Assembly (NCBI GenBank): GCA_023139045.1
Contig: JAGLOJ010000054.1
Coordinates: 1 to 61,141, forward strand
From: Candidatus Sabulitectum sp.
GTDB lineage: Bacteria > Fermentibacterota > Fermentibacteria > Fermentibacterales > JCC-6
Reading direction: 5' to 3'
Length of the DNA: 61,141 bases
The position numbers were made by a program, and so were the translations under genes. The notes under the pieces are model-generated. The model made no database searches. It saw only the letters and a list, made by a program, of their open reading frames with translations, and had not been told where the DNA came from. Position 1 is the stretch's first letter. The number at the start of each line of letters is the position of its first letter. Below, in pieces: positions 41,759 through 51,126 of this stretch.

Positions 41759-41896
41759 GTGATTTACCTCCTGTGAGTCAAAGATACATTTTTCAAAACC
41801 CGTGTCAATAGAAATATGAAATTCATCAGTTATGAACTTGGGGTATTGACGAGGGCTGCTCATGTTGCTAGGGTAATGGCACAGTCAGGTAACAAG

Positions 41897-41913
41897 TCCC
41901 GTTTTTTACGGGA
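41897..41913 (+). other. Stem-loop in the pilM leader
   Basis: TCCCGT (41897-41902) pairs with ACGGGA (41908-41913) around five Ts. It lies 60 nt before the pilM ATG; role unknown, and no U-run follows. Confidence 0.35.
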
Positions 41914-41972
41914 TTAGCGGATTCCGGAGGTAGTCAGATGTTATTTCGGAGTCGATTGCAGGGAGGGGAGAC

Positions 41973-43706
41973 ATGCTGATCTTTGGCGGGTCAGGAAAGT
42001 CATCTGTTGGCTTGGACATTGGTAGTCATTCGATAAAAGTAGTTGAGCTTGTTCGTTCCGGCAAGGGAATCAAGCTCAGTAAATATGCTATTGTCGAATT
42101 GCCTCCTGAAACAGTTGTCGACGGAGAGGTGGTCAACAGAGATCACCTGGTTGAGTCTATCAAGGATGCCTTGACCAAATCAGGCATCAAGACCAGAACG
42201 GTTAACTCGGCGGTATCGGGAAGAAGTGTTATCGTTCGCAGAATACCCATGGAAAAAATGACAGAAGCGCAGGCTCGTCAGGCAATTCACTGGGAAGCTG
42301 AACAACACATTCCATTCCGGGTGGATGAGGTGAGTATTGATTTCAAGATACTCAATGAGGAATCATCTCCGGGGCAGATGGAAGTTCTGCTGGTTGCTGC
42401 TAAGAAGGAGATCATCAACCTTCACAGAAGCCTTGTTCAGGGAGCAGGCATAAGATCTTCCTCGGTTGATCTCGAGCAATTTGCTCTGTTGCGTGCATAC
42501 GAGAATTCCTACCATCCTGCTGAGGATGAATGTGTTACAATTTTGAATGTTGGATCTGATAACACCAACCTTGTTATTACCAGGGGCGGTGTACCCAGTT
42601 TCAACAGAGATATTGCCATGGGCGGCAGCCGATTCGTAGAGGCAATACTTCGCTCTCTTGGAGTTGACTATTCTACCGCAGAGGCGATTCTTAAAGGCAA
42701 CCTTCCCGAAGGTGTTTCCGAGGCCGATGTTAAGAATGCTGTCAGTAGCGTAATGGAAGAACTGTCAACCAGCGTAAGAAGGTCCTTCATCAGCTTTCAG
42801 GCATCCGGTGAGAGCAGCAGAATCGACAAGATGCTTCTCAGTGGTGGATGCTCACTTATGGTCGGTCTTGCTGAAACTCTCAGCGATCATCATGGCCTGC
42901 CGGTGGAAGCTTTCAATGTTCTGGGCGACATTCAGCTGGAAGGAGAAATTCTTGCAGATGAGACCGCCAGACGTTCCCTTGAGGCTGTTATTGCCGTTGC
43001 AGTGGGTTTGGCTCTCAAGTCTCTGGAGCCGGGTAGCCTTGACATTGACATCCTGCCTGCTGAAGAGAAAACCAGAAAAGGCAGAAAGCCCAGCGCTGCA
43101 GCATCACCGCTTCTCAACATTCTCAGTTGGGCGCCACTGGGTCTCATTGTCGTTGGTGTTATTGTTTTGTTCATTCATTATGGCGGACTCGCTGAAACAA
43201 GAGATCTGCTTGACAGCGAGGTCAGCCGGAAGAACAGTGAGATCGCCAGCATGCAGCAGCAGGTAGCGAGACTACAGGAACTGGATGCTCTCGAGACCCA
43301 GCTTAACGAGAGAAGAGCTGCGGTAAATGCGCTGTCTCTCAGGCAGAAGAGTACCGTGTATGTTCTGGAATATCTTGTACGTGCCTTGTATCCTGAGCAG
43401 GCAGAATTTGCCGAGGAAGCCGGTAAAACTATCTACTTAACCGAATTATCTCTTGGTGAAGGCAGTCTGCATATCTCTGGAATTGCCAGAACCTGGGGAG
43501 ATATCGTAGCTTTTCAGACCAGGCTTGAGGAAACGATGCCCGACGGTGTAAATCCTCTTTTCCTGCTGGAAGACTTTGGACAAAATTACAATGTGGCACC
43601 TGTTGTTGACGTCGGTGGCGGCGAAGCCAGGTACCAGTTCAGTACTGACATTGGCGTAAACCAGCTGTCGCTTGAACCACTTGTGGGCGACTACGCCGGA
43701 ATCTGA
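41973..43706 (+). CDS. pilM: PilM-PilN fusion of the type IV pilus alignment complex
   Basis: 577 residues. Residues 1-345 are the actin-like PilM (VGLDIGSHSIKVVEL, then IHWEAEQHIPF, LLSGGCSLMVGL). The chain then continues, without a stop, into PilN: IDILP at 358-362 corresponds to the INLLP peptide by which PilN normally binds PilM. It is followed by a basic linker, a membrane helix at about 387-406, a coiled coil (410-455) and a ferredoxin-like domain (470-560). The fusion ties cytoplasmic PilM permanently to the membrane. ATG after GGGAGGGGAG. First gene of the operon. Confidence 0.88.
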   Translation: MLIFGGSGKSSVGLDIGSHSIKVVELVRSGKGIKLSKYAIVELPPETVVDGEVVNRDHLVESIKDALTKSGIKTRTVNSAVSGRSVIVRRIPMEKMTEAQARQAIHWEAEQHIPFRVDEVSIDFKILNEESSPGQMEVLLVAAKKEIINLHRSLVQGAGIRSSSVDLEQFALLRAYENSYHPAEDECVTILNVGSDNTNLVITRGGVPSFNRDIAMGGSRFVEAILRSLGVDYSTAEAILKGNLPEGVSEADVKNAVSSVMEELSTSVRRSFISFQASGESSRIDKMLLSGGCSLMVGLAETLSDHHGLPVEAFNVLGDIQLEGEILADETARRSLEAVIAVAVGLALKSLEPGSLDIDILPAEEKTRKGRKPSAAASPLLNILSWAPLGLIVVGVIVLFIHYGGLAETRDLLDSEVSRKNSEIASMQQQVARLQELDALETQLNERRAAVNALSLRQKSTVYVLEYLVRALYPEQAEFAEEAGKTIYLTELSLGEGSLHISGIARTWGDIVAFQTRLEETMPDGVNPLFLLEDFGQNYNVAPVVDVGGGEARYQFSTDIGVNQLSLEPLVGDYAGI

Positions 43707-43717
43707 TGGGGGGTATC

Positions 43718-44164
43718 ATGAAAAAGACAATCCTGGCACTGGTTGCGCTGAGTGCTCTTGTGGTGCTTGTTGGTTGTGATCCGTTCGGGTCAGAAAAAAC
43801 CATGGCATACATTACAGGCACTATCTACTCGGATTCTGCCTTGACCATTCCTGCTGAAGGGCTGGGGGTGGAACTGCTTGTTAATGACGACAGCTCAGCT
43901 GTCAGAACTCAGATTGCGTTCACAGATATCTCAGGGGTTTTCTTTATGGAGATTCAATTCTATCCGTTTCTTCCCGATGAAGAGTCAGGAGCCGGATATT
44001 CGTTGCCAAGCACTGCTGTTGTAGGTCTTGTTGCACACAACGGAACGACTGCTTATTGGTACAAATCCGAAGATGAAGGTTATGTTTTGTCAGCTGGTGA
44101 CACTCTTACCGTTCATACCATCAGTTTGGCTTCGTTTGCCAAGGGATCCGGGGGGGCGCTGTAA
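43718..44164 (+). CDS. Small lipoprotein inside the pil operon
   Basis: 148 residues from ATG 43718 (GGGGGG 4 nt upstream; ATG 43706 is an alternative). Lipobox LVVLVGC at residues 14-20, so exported and lipidated. The rest reads as one beta-sandwich of the carboxypeptidase-regulatory type (YITGTIYSDSALTIPAEG, then IQFYPFLPDEESG). No homolog recognised in standard pilM-N-O-P-Q operons. Its position between PilN and PilO suggests an added part of the pilus or secretion apparatus. Confidence 0.75.
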   Translation: MKKTILALVALSALVVLVGCDPFGSEKTMAYITGTIYSDSALTIPAEGLGVELLVNDDSSAVRTQIAFTDISGVFFMEIQFYPFLPDEESGAGYSLPSTAVVGLVAHNGTTAYWYKSEDEGYVLSAGDTLTVHTISLASFAKGSGGAL

Positions 44165-44212
44165 TGTTTACCATTGTACCGGTAGAACTGGAACCTGGAA
44201 GGGAGGCAGACA

Positions 44213-44770
44213 TTGGCTGTTGATTTTCGAGATCCTCGCATTCTCAGGTTTGTTATCGGGATCATCCTCCTCGGAGCACTTATTTTTGGCTACAACAACT
44301 TCTTTGCTTCATCGCTCAACCTGGAGATTGCTGAGCGGGAACAGACCCTGGAGATGAAGGAACTGGAGTTAAGACAACTTCAGGAACAGACTTCAGATGA
44401 TCTGGCCATGATTGGACAGAGGATTGAAATGTACAACCAGGAGCTTGAGGAACTTGACAGATTTCTTCCACGGCAGTACAGCCAGGAAGATGTTCTTGAA
44501 ATGCTCACCAGCTTCGCAGGCGCAAGCGGTTTGCAGGTTGTATCCCTTGTTCCCATGGCACCGGTAGTTGACAGTGAGTACCAGATTTACAACTGGCAGA
44601 TCACGCTTACTGGAAGGTTTCACAGACTCGGTGTTTTCTTTGATCAGTTAACGCAGCAGCCGATGATGAGTTCTGTAACGAATCTGCAGGTTCATCAGTT
44701 GAAAGCTGCTGAAGGAAAATTCGACAATATAGAGACTACATTCACTTTCTCGGCTTACATTCAGCCGTAA
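44213..44770 (+). CDS. pilO: Type IV pilus inner-membrane protein PilO
   Basis: 185 residues starting at TTG 44213, with GGGAGG 6 nt upstream. An N-terminal membrane helix (FVIGIILLGALIFGYNNFF), a coiled coil (LEIAEREQTLEMKELELRQL), and a ferredoxin-like periplasmic domain (LTSFAGASGLQVVSL, then QITLTGRFHRLGVFFDQL), the classic PilO layout. It dimerises with PilN and connects to PilP. Position right before PilP and PilQ agrees. Confidence 0.88.
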   Translation: MAVDFRDPRILRFVIGIILLGALIFGYNNFFASSLNLEIAEREQTLEMKELELRQLQEQTSDDLAMIGQRIEMYNQELEELDRFLPRQYSQEDVLEMLTSFAGASGLQVVSLVPMAPVVDSEYQIYNWQITLTGRFHRLGVFFDQLTQQPMMSSVTNLQVHQLKAAEGKFDNIETTFTFSAYIQP

Positions 44771-44792
44771 CGAGGGAAGGAGGAACAAAACG

Positions 44793-46205
44793 ATGTACAG
44801 AGATTTCAGAATGTTCAAATTGGCTGCACTCACTGTTTCCCTCTTCCTGCTTGTTGCAGGGTGCGGGAAAGAGCCGGTTGAGCAGAGCTCAATTGATTCC
44901 AGAGCAGTGTGTGTGGAAATCGCAGAACAACCACCTGTAGTTGGATGGCTTGATGTTGCTCTGCCTTCCGAGGCTGTGGCCATGGATGCATGCGGGGATA
45001 ACGTGTGGATTCTCACCGACCAGGGCTTCGTTATGCGATGGAACTCTACAGACGGGGAATGGTCGGCTGTGGAAACAGATGCACCATTGGCTGTAACCGA
45101 TTTTGCCTTTGCTGTTTCCGCTTCAGAAAACGGGGCAGCCGTTCTTGCACGGGGTGCTCTTGTTGTCTTTAACGGCGACCAGGTTACAGAAGTGATTTTT
45201 CCCCAGGGTACAACACCAACAGGTGTTTGCGCAATGGATGACGAGGTAGCAGTTCTTTTCAGTGATGGATCTGTAGGTATTTCTGATGGAGTTTCAACAG
45301 AACTCATTCAAATTGTTGAGTCTACCGAAAAAAGTGCGGCAGGGAGCTTCTGTTACGATCAGGATGCTCTTGCCTGGCTGAATACAGATGGTACAGTAAG
45401 CAGGTTCGATATAAAGGAAAGTCTGCTCTCTGAAATGATTCTTCCCGACAGCATCACAGGTCTTTACCTGTCTGAGGGTGAAATTTATGCCGATAACGGG
45501 TCTTTAGTTTATCGCCTGAGCAACGGTGATGACTGGGTGGAATGCTACCTGGGCAGCATTACCGGAGACAGCCTTCTTTACACAAGCACAGGATTAACAG
45601 TCTTTGGCTGTGAAGATGTTATTGCTGCCGGTCTTCCGGGAAGACCGGAGAGAACCTGTCTGCTGGATGACGGTACTGTATGGTCTATTTCCAACGGAGG
45701 AATCGCTGTTTGGGCTGAGATTGGAACTGTTGAAACCAGGCTTCCAGACGCTGATATTCAGATGATCAGGTACAGAATGGCAGGGCAGACCGGCGGCGGC
45801 TCGGGCAACAGTTCCGGCATTGAAACAGCCGACATGTCATTTGGAGGCCTGTTCAGAATCTACGAATCAGTTTCCAGCAGGCCGGATCCATTCAGCGAAT
45901 TCCCACTGAGCAGCAGAGATCTGCGTCGTTCTATCGCAGACCTCACTATAGAGGAACTTCACCTTGTGGGTATCACTCTTGATCCTTCAGGTGGAGACCA
46001 GGCAATGGTTGAGGATGCAAACGGTGTGGCTTATGTGTTGAAAGAAGGCACTGTGCTTCGAAACAACACTCATATTGCAGAGATAACAGGTAGTGAAGTA
46101 ATAGTTGTACAGGAAGTTACTGTCGGCTCGGAGGATGCTCCCGGGGGTGTCACATCGATACCAACGATATTCTCCATGCGACTCCATGAAGAAGGTGGTC
46201 TGTAA
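44793..46205 (+). CDS. pilP: PilP lipoprotein with large N-terminal propeller-like extension
   Basis: 470 residues; normal PilP is about 175. Lipobox LLVAGC near residue 24. Residues 40-330 contain repeats such as GDNVWILTDQGFVMRWN, ENGAAVLARGALVVFNG and DDEVAVLFSDGSVGISDG, which look like a beta-propeller. Only residues 350-470 are PilP: SSRPDPFSEFPL, then IEELHLVGITLDPSGGDQAMVEDANGVAYVLKEGTVLRNN and the last strand VIVVQEV. Strong AAGGAGG before ATG. Stop and pilQ start share one nucleotide (TAATG). Confidence 0.8.
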   Translation: MYRDFRMFKLAALTVSLFLLVAGCGKEPVEQSSIDSRAVCVEIAEQPPVVGWLDVALPSEAVAMDACGDNVWILTDQGFVMRWNSTDGEWSAVETDAPLAVTDFAFAVSASENGAAVLARGALVVFNGDQVTEVIFPQGTTPTGVCAMDDEVAVLFSDGSVGISDGVSTELIQIVESTEKSAAGSFCYDQDALAWLNTDGTVSRFDIKESLLSEMILPDSITGLYLSEGEIYADNGSLVYRLSNGDDWVECYLGSITGDSLLYTSTGLTVFGCEDVIAAGLPGRPERTCLLDDGTVWSISNGGIAVWAEIGTVETRLPDADIQMIRYRMAGQTGGGSGNSSGIETADMSFGGLFRIYESVSSRPDPFSEFPLSSRDLRRSIADLTIEELHLVGITLDPSGGDQAMVEDANGVAYVLKEGTVLRNNTHIAEITGSEVIVVQEVTVGSEDAPGGVTSIPTIFSMRLHEEGGL

Positions 46206-47959
46206 TGCGTATGATCGCTTTGATCCTGCTGGTACTGGCTGTGCCGGTTATGGCTTACCGGGTGACGGACATCTCGGTAGTGCCTAGCGGCGACCGTACC
46301 CAGGTGACCATTGTTACCGATGGTCCCATAAGTTACGAGAAATTTTTGCTTACCGATCCAATGAGGGTTGTCATTGATCTGGGGGACGCACTTCATGCGC
46401 TTCCAGCAACAGATTTTGCAGTAAGCAGAGGTGGTGTAAGTGCTGTACGGACAAGTCAGTACAAGGCTCCACCTGACGGAATTGTCAGAATCATTGTTGA
46501 TGTAAACGGCGAGTTGATGAACTACAGCACTTCTCTTCAAGAGAGTAACAGGCTGGTTCTAATGCTCAGTACAGATCCCTCTGGAACTCCCTTTACATCC
46601 TGGGCTGCATCTTCTCAGGAAGTTCAGCAGGTTGTAACCGGAGGAAGTGTTCCAGCTTTGTCCAATCCAACAGGCGGAACAACCCCTGGAACAACATCGC
46701 TTGTAACAACCATCACTCAGGGTATTCAGGTTTCCGAGCCCAACTTGATTGTCGATGATGGATTCCCTGTAGAGTGGACCGGCAGAGGCGGCAGAAGAAT
46801 TACAATTGATGTAGTTGATGCCGATATAAGAACAGTGATGCGTTCCATTGCCGATGTAAGCGGTATGAACATAATCATTCCGGAAAACTATCATGGAACC
46901 GTCACCGCCAGACTTCGGAACCTTGGATGGCGTGATGCTCTTCAGGCCATTCTGGATTCTCAGGATCTTATGGCTACACTTTCAGGAAGCAACACTCTTC
47001 GTATCATGAAGCGCGATGCTTTCTACAGTGAGATCAATCAGATGGCAGTCAGTGATGCTGAGCGCGAAAATCTTCAGGATCTGTTAACAGAGGTTTTTGT
47101 AATCAGATATGCTCAGGCAGAAGACATTCAAAACGCCACTCAATCTGTTCTTTCAGATCGAGGTCAGATTTCCATTGATTCCAGAACAAACTCGCTGATA
47201 GTTTCCGACATACCGAGAAAACTGAATGAAATAGGAAGACTTCTTCCTATTCTTGACAGTCCTACAGCACAGGTGATGATAGAAGCCAAGCTTGTTGAGA
47301 TAGATGCAAGCGCATCTCGTGAGTTCGGTATAGACTGGAATCTGGGTAATCTGGGCAGAACTGATATGTTGACTCACGGAGGTATACAGACAAACCTCGG
47401 TGTCGGTGCCCCGACCGGTTCAGTTCAGTTCGGGCATATAACGAATCTTCTCGATATAAATGCAACAATCAGCTATCTGGAACAGCAGAACAAGGCACAC
47501 ATACTCTCCGAGCCCAGAATCGCCATATGCGACAACATGACGGGTATGGTGATGAGCGGCAAGCAGATTCCTCTGACACTGCAGGATGCTGAGGGAAACA
47601 CCTACGTTCAGCTTTACAATGTTGGAGTTAGCCTTACTGTGACACCTCACATCAATGCCGACAACAATGTAACTCTTGAACTGAACCCTGTTGTCAGCGA
47701 TCTGTCAGGGGAGGCCACTGCCTCTGAGCAACCAATTTTCCTTACCCAGGAAGCGCAGACAACGCTGATGATTGACGACGGCGCTACAGCGGTCATCGGC
47801 GGTATCATGAGAAGCAAAACAACCGAACTTGAGAAGAGGGTTCCCATTCTCGGGCATATTCCTCTTCTCGGCGACTGGCTGTTCACTTACACATCCACCA
47901 AAGAGGAAACAAGTGAGCTTGTTATCTTTGTAACACCTCACATTATCCGACCCTACTAA
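46205..47959 (+). CDS. pilQ: Type IV pilus secretin PilQ
   Basis: 584 residues. Signal peptide (ALILLVLAVPVMA), one AMIN domain (28-115: VTDISVVPSGDRTQVTIVTDG), a Thr/Gly-rich linker, STN/N0 domain (ITIDVVDADIRTVMRSIADVSGMNIIIP), secretin N1 (VFVIRYAQAEDIQNATQSVLS, then SLIVSDIPRKLNEIGRLL), and the outer-membrane gate (MIEAKLVEIDASASREFGIDW to ELVIFVTPHIIRPY). A complete pore. It overlaps pilP by 1 nt. No pilA, pilB or pilT is in the window. Confidence 0.93.
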   Translation: MRMIALILLVLAVPVMAYRVTDISVVPSGDRTQVTIVTDGPISYEKFLLTDPMRVVIDLGDALHALPATDFAVSRGGVSAVRTSQYKAPPDGIVRIIVDVNGELMNYSTSLQESNRLVLMLSTDPSGTPFTSWAASSQEVQQVVTGGSVPALSNPTGGTTPGTTSLVTTITQGIQVSEPNLIVDDGFPVEWTGRGGRRITIDVVDADIRTVMRSIADVSGMNIIIPENYHGTVTARLRNLGWRDALQAILDSQDLMATLSGSNTLRIMKRDAFYSEINQMAVSDAERENLQDLLTEVFVIRYAQAEDIQNATQSVLSDRGQISIDSRTNSLIVSDIPRKLNEIGRLLPILDSPTAQVMIEAKLVEIDASASREFGIDWNLGNLGRTDMLTHGGIQTNLGVGAPTGSVQFGHITNLLDINATISYLEQQNKAHILSEPRIAICDNMTGMVMSGKQIPLTLQDAEGNTYVQLYNVGVSLTVTPHINADNNVTLELNPVVSDLSGEATASEQPIFLTQEAQTTLMIDDGATAVIGGIMRSKTTELEKRVPILGHIPLLGDWLFTYTSTKEETSELVIFVTPHIIRPY

Positions 47960-47973
47960 ACAGGGGAACGATA

Positions 47974-48498
47974 TTGCTTAGAATAGGGCGGGGGATCTGG
48001 CGCAGCCAGGTTCTCCGCCCTGATTTAAAGGGAGTAAGGCCCACACCGTCAAGAGTTCGTGAGGCTCTAATGAATATTCTGACTGAAAGGTTGCCGGGCG
48101 CAGTTGTATGGGATCTTTTCAGCGGGAGTGGTGCACTCGGTATCGAGTGTGTCAGTTGCGGCGCAGAGAGAGCCGTGTTTATGGATAGTTCACCTGTCAA
48201 TTTAAAGAGAATTTCCAGGTTTTTTGAGGAGAGAGATTGCGGAGACAAGTGCATTACAGTTAAGGGGAAACTGCCCGGTGCATTCGGACGGCTTGTTCCA
48301 CCGGTTGATATTGTTTTTTTAGACCCACCTTACGACGATACTGATATATATTCATGGATACGAGGGTACCGGTGGGATTCATTGCTCAATGATGGCGGTC
48401 TTGTCATAGTGGAGTCGGGCGGTGAAAAATTCGATTTCCGCTGGCAGCACCGTAAGTACGGAGATACACACATACACATGATGGAAGTAGAAAAGTGA
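47974..48498 (+). CDS. rsmD: 16S rRNA (guanine966-N2)-methyltransferase
   Basis: 174 residues from TTG 47974 (AGGGGAACG upstream). Family marks: RPTPSRVREALMNIL, VWDLFSGSGALGIECVSCGA (SAM loop) and the catalytic VFLDPPYDD. It methylates G966 of 16S rRNA in the small subunit. It follows pilQ by 14 nt and shares 4 nt with coaD, a pairing common in bacteria. Confidence 0.9.
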   Translation: MLRIGRGIWRSQVLRPDLKGVRPTPSRVREALMNILTERLPGAVVWDLFSGSGALGIECVSCGAERAVFMDSSPVNLKRISRFFEERDCGDKCITVKGKLPGAFGRLVPPVDIVFLDPPYDDTDIYSWIRGYRWDSLLNDGGLVIVESGGEKFDFRWQHRKYGDTHIHMMEVEK

Positions 48499-48983
48499 AA
48501 GTTGTTTACCCGGGAACCTTTGATCCTGTAACTGCCGGGCATCTTGATATTATCAGGCGAGCAGCCGGAATATTTGAAGAACTTGAGGTTGCAGTGGTTG
48601 ATATCAGTTCAAAATTAATGATTTTTGATACTGAGACACGAGTGGATCTGGTAAAAAAAGCTGTTTTGGAAGCAGGCATACGGGGCGTTATCAATGTTTG
48701 TCCGTTTGGCGGCTTACTGATAGACTACATGCATAAAAAAAATTATTCAATTTTTGTAAGAGGGCTCAGAGCCAATTCGGATTTTGAGTATGAATTTCAA
48801 ATGCAGCTTATGAACAGACGACTTGCTCCGGAAATCACCGGAATCTACATGATGCCTTCCGAGCACAACATGTACCTTTCTTCAACAGTTGTTAAAGAAG
48901 TGGCAAAGTTCGGGGGAAACCTTGATACTCTTGTCACACCGTCAGTGGAAAAAGCACTTAAGTATTACTACCGGAGGAACTGA
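48495..48983 (+). CDS. coaD: Phosphopantetheine adenylyltransferase
   Basis: 162 residues from GTG 48495, overlapping rsmD (GTGA). Coenzyme A step: 4'-phosphopantetheine plus ATP gives dephospho-CoA. Nucleotidyltransferase motif YPGTFDPVTAGHLDII with TxGH, IFVRGLRANSDFEYEFQM, and SSTVVKEVAKFGGN. Normal length. Its stop shares one nucleotide with the next start. Confidence 0.95.
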   Translation: MKVVYPGTFDPVTAGHLDIIRRAAGIFEELEVAVVDISSKLMIFDTETRVDLVKKAVLEAGIRGVINVCPFGGLLIDYMHKKNYSIFVRGLRANSDFEYEFQMQLMNRRLAPEITGIYMMPSEHNMYLSSTVVKEVAKFGGNLDTLVTPSVEKALKYYYRRN

Positions 48984-50152
48984 TGCACTACGCAAGGAAT
49001 GCCTCTTCTCTCGAAGGGTCAGCTACACTGCTCTATACAGCAAAGGCTGCTTCAATGAAAGCTGCCGGCGCTGATGTCATTTCTCTTACTGCAGGGCAAC
49101 CGGATTTCCCAACCCCGAAAGCAGCAATTGAAGCAGCTAAAAAAGCCATGGATGAAGGTAAAACCCTCTACACCCCCAGCATGGGAATTGTTGAACTCAG
49201 ACAAGCTGTTGCAGAGAAGTGGAGCGAGGTACACGGCCAGAACTACAAAATCGCGAATGCAATGGTCTCATGCGGCGCCAAACACAGCATTGCCAACATG
49301 CTTGAGGTTGTTGTTTCACCGGGCGACAAGGTTCTTCTTCCAAAACCATTCTGGGTGAGTTATCCGCAGATGGTCAGGCGTCTTGGAGGAATTTCCATCT
49401 ACCCGGAGAGTAATGGAATGCTGATTACAGGTGATGATGTTCGGAAGGCGGCAGCAGCAGGGGCGAAGGGGATGATATTCAATTCTCCATGCAACCCGTC
49501 CGGTCTTGTGAACACGGTTGACATGGTAAAAGACATTGCATCGGCTATCAGAGAAACGGGAATCTGGGTTATATCTGATGATATCTACGAAGACCTTTAC
49601 TACGGCTCCGGCCGGGTTCCTCACATTCTCACAGCAGATCCCGGGCTGAGAGATCAAGTTGCACTGATTACAGGGGTATCAAAGACATATGCCATGACAG
49701 GTTGGCGCATCGGATTTGCAATAGCCAATCCCGACTGGATCAGAATTGCCGGCAGAATTCAGGCTCATTCCACTTCCAATCCCTGCTCGATTTCTCAATA
49801 TGCTGCCCTGGCGGTGGTTACTGGCCTGGCGGAAGAGGAAAGAGTTCATATGTATAACGCTTTCAAAAGAAGGCGCGATCTTGTCTGTGACCTGCTTGAA
49901 GAAGTACCCGGTCTTGCTTTTGAAAAACCGGAGGGTGCCTTCTATGTATATCCGAAAATATTGACTGACAAGGAAATAAATACAGAGGAATTCTGTATAT
50001 CCCTTCTGGAAAAAGGCGGTCTCGGAACTATCCCGGGAAGTGCATTTGGTAATGAAGGTTATATCAGACTTTCCTTTGCAGCTTCAGATGATGATATTGC
50101 TGAAGCGGTGAAGAGATTGAACAGCTTTTTAGAACGGGGTGATTTCAGATGA
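48983..50152 (+). CDS. Class I/II aspartate-type aminotransferase
   Basis: 389 residues, PLP enzyme. SLTAGQPDFPTP at the start, NSPCNPSG, ISDDIYEDLYY, and the PLP lysine in GVSKTYAMTGWRIGFA, with the substrate-carboxylate Arg at YIRLSFA near the end. Closest in style to aspartate/prephenate aminotransferases of the AspB branch. Cotranscribed with coaD (1-nt overlap) and overlapping the zinc-ribbon gene by 4 nt. Amino-donor specificity not determined. Confidence 0.9.
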   Translation: MHYARNASSLEGSATLLYTAKAASMKAAGADVISLTAGQPDFPTPKAAIEAAKKAMDEGKTLYTPSMGIVELRQAVAEKWSEVHGQNYKIANAMVSCGAKHSIANMLEVVVSPGDKVLLPKPFWVSYPQMVRRLGGISIYPESNGMLITGDDVRKAAAAGAKGMIFNSPCNPSGLVNTVDMVKDIASAIRETGIWVISDDIYEDLYYGSGRVPHILTADPGLRDQVALITGVSKTYAMTGWRIGFAIANPDWIRIAGRIQAHSTSNPCSISQYAALAVVTGLAEEERVHMYNAFKRRRDLVCDLLEEVPGLAFEKPEGAFYVYPKILTDKEINTEEFCISLLEKGGLGTIPGSAFGNEGYIRLSFAASDDDIAEAVKRLNSFLERGDFR

Positions 50153-50559
50153 TAGTAACCTGCCCTAATTGCAGCAAGAAGTACCAGATTGCGGAGGAGA
50201 AACTTGCGGGTAAGTCAAGAAGACTGAGATGCAAGAACTGCCGTGAGGTGTTTATTATTCACCCACCGAAAGAAGAAGAAGATTCACGTGTTTCTGCAAT
50301 AGACGAGCGAGCGGCAAGATTCGCAAGAGTTCTTGCCTCCGATATGCTTATCTACAATAAGGATGCTGTGGAACAGGCCCGGGATGCTGGAAACTTGCCT
50401 GAGACTATGGCAGGAGAGATCGAGCGTTCCTGGCAACTCTGGAAGAGCAGATTCCCTGAAGCCGCAGGAAGCGAAGAAGGTATCAAGGTATTCAGAGGGT
50501 CACTGAAAGACATTCTCGCCGGGGGAGATGAGCATTTCGACAGCTGGAAACCTGAGTAA
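50149..50559 (+). CDS. MJ0042-type zinc-ribbon protein
   Basis: 136 residues. N-terminal zinc ribbon CPNCSKKYQI...LRCKNCREVF (four cysteines, residues 5-40). Then about 90 residues that are mostly helical, including DERAARFARVLASDMLIYNKDAVEQARDAGNL, a segment also seen in zinc-ribbon proteins of delta-proteobacteria and relatives next to aminotransferases and pil genes. Function unknown. Likely the last gene of the pil-rsmD-coaD operon; its end is 1 nt from the convergent SIS gene. Confidence 0.75.
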   Translation: MIVTCPNCSKKYQIAEEKLAGKSRRLRCKNCREVFIIHPPKEEEDSRVSAIDERAARFARVLASDMLIYNKDAVEQARDAGNLPETMAGEIERSWQLWKSRFPEAAGSEEGIKVFRGSLKDILAGGDEHFDSWKPE

Positions 50560-51126
50560 TCAGATTTCCGCTATCTCCCTTTTCAGGCATCTGAATATGA
50601 TGTGTGTAAGAATCATGTGAACATCTTCTATCTGTTGCATGTCAGTGGATGGAACCACTATTGCGTCGGTTGCAACCCGTAATGCATTACCACCGTCAAA
50701 CCCGGAAAGCAGGATTGACACTGCTCCAGCATCGTTTGCAACATGAAATGCATTTATCACATTGGGGCTCATTCCACTTCCGGAGAGGCCTATAACAACA
50801 TCACCCGGCTCTACAAGGTTCTTGAGTTGTTCTCCAAAAGTGTTGGTGTAGTCTGTATCATTGGCCCACGCAGTGAGTAACGGTACATTCTCGGCCAGGG
50901 AAATTGCTTTAAGTCTCGGTTTGCCTTCTGTAATGGTGCCTTTGGCAAGATCACAAACGAAGTGTGCGCTTGTGGAACTTCCCCCGCCATTTCCGAAAAC
51001 AAAAACTCTGTTCCCCTTCTTGTAAGCTTCAAGAATCACAGATGCGATCCTTTCAACCACTTCAGATGGAATCTTCAGAACGAGTTTGCTTACTTCGTCC
51101 AGGTATTTTTCAATCCTCGCGACCAT
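50560..51126 (-). CDS. SIS-domain isomerase, GmhA/DiaA-like
   Basis: 188 residues from ATG 51126, with GGAG 6 nt upstream. SIS fold with FGNGGGSSTSAHFVCDLAKG, ANDTDYTNTFGEQL, LSGSGMSPNVINA and QQIEDVHMILTH; the QxEDVH keeps the His of the sedoheptulose-7-phosphate isomerases. GmhA makes heptose-7-phosphate for LPS core; DiaA is a relative that binds DnaA. The nucleotidyltransferase-like and methyltransferase neighbours favour a sugar role. It overlaps the upstream gene by 17 nt. Confidence 0.75.
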   Translation of the reverse strand: MVARIEKYLDEVSKLVLKIPSEVVERIASVILEAYKKGNRVFVFGNGGGSSTSAHFVCDLAKGTITEGKPRLKAISLAENVPLLTAWANDTDYTNTFGEQLKNLVEPGDVVIGLSGSGMSPNVINAFHVANDAGAVSILLSGFDGGNALRVATDAIVVPSTDMQQIEDVHMILTHIIFRCLKREIAEI

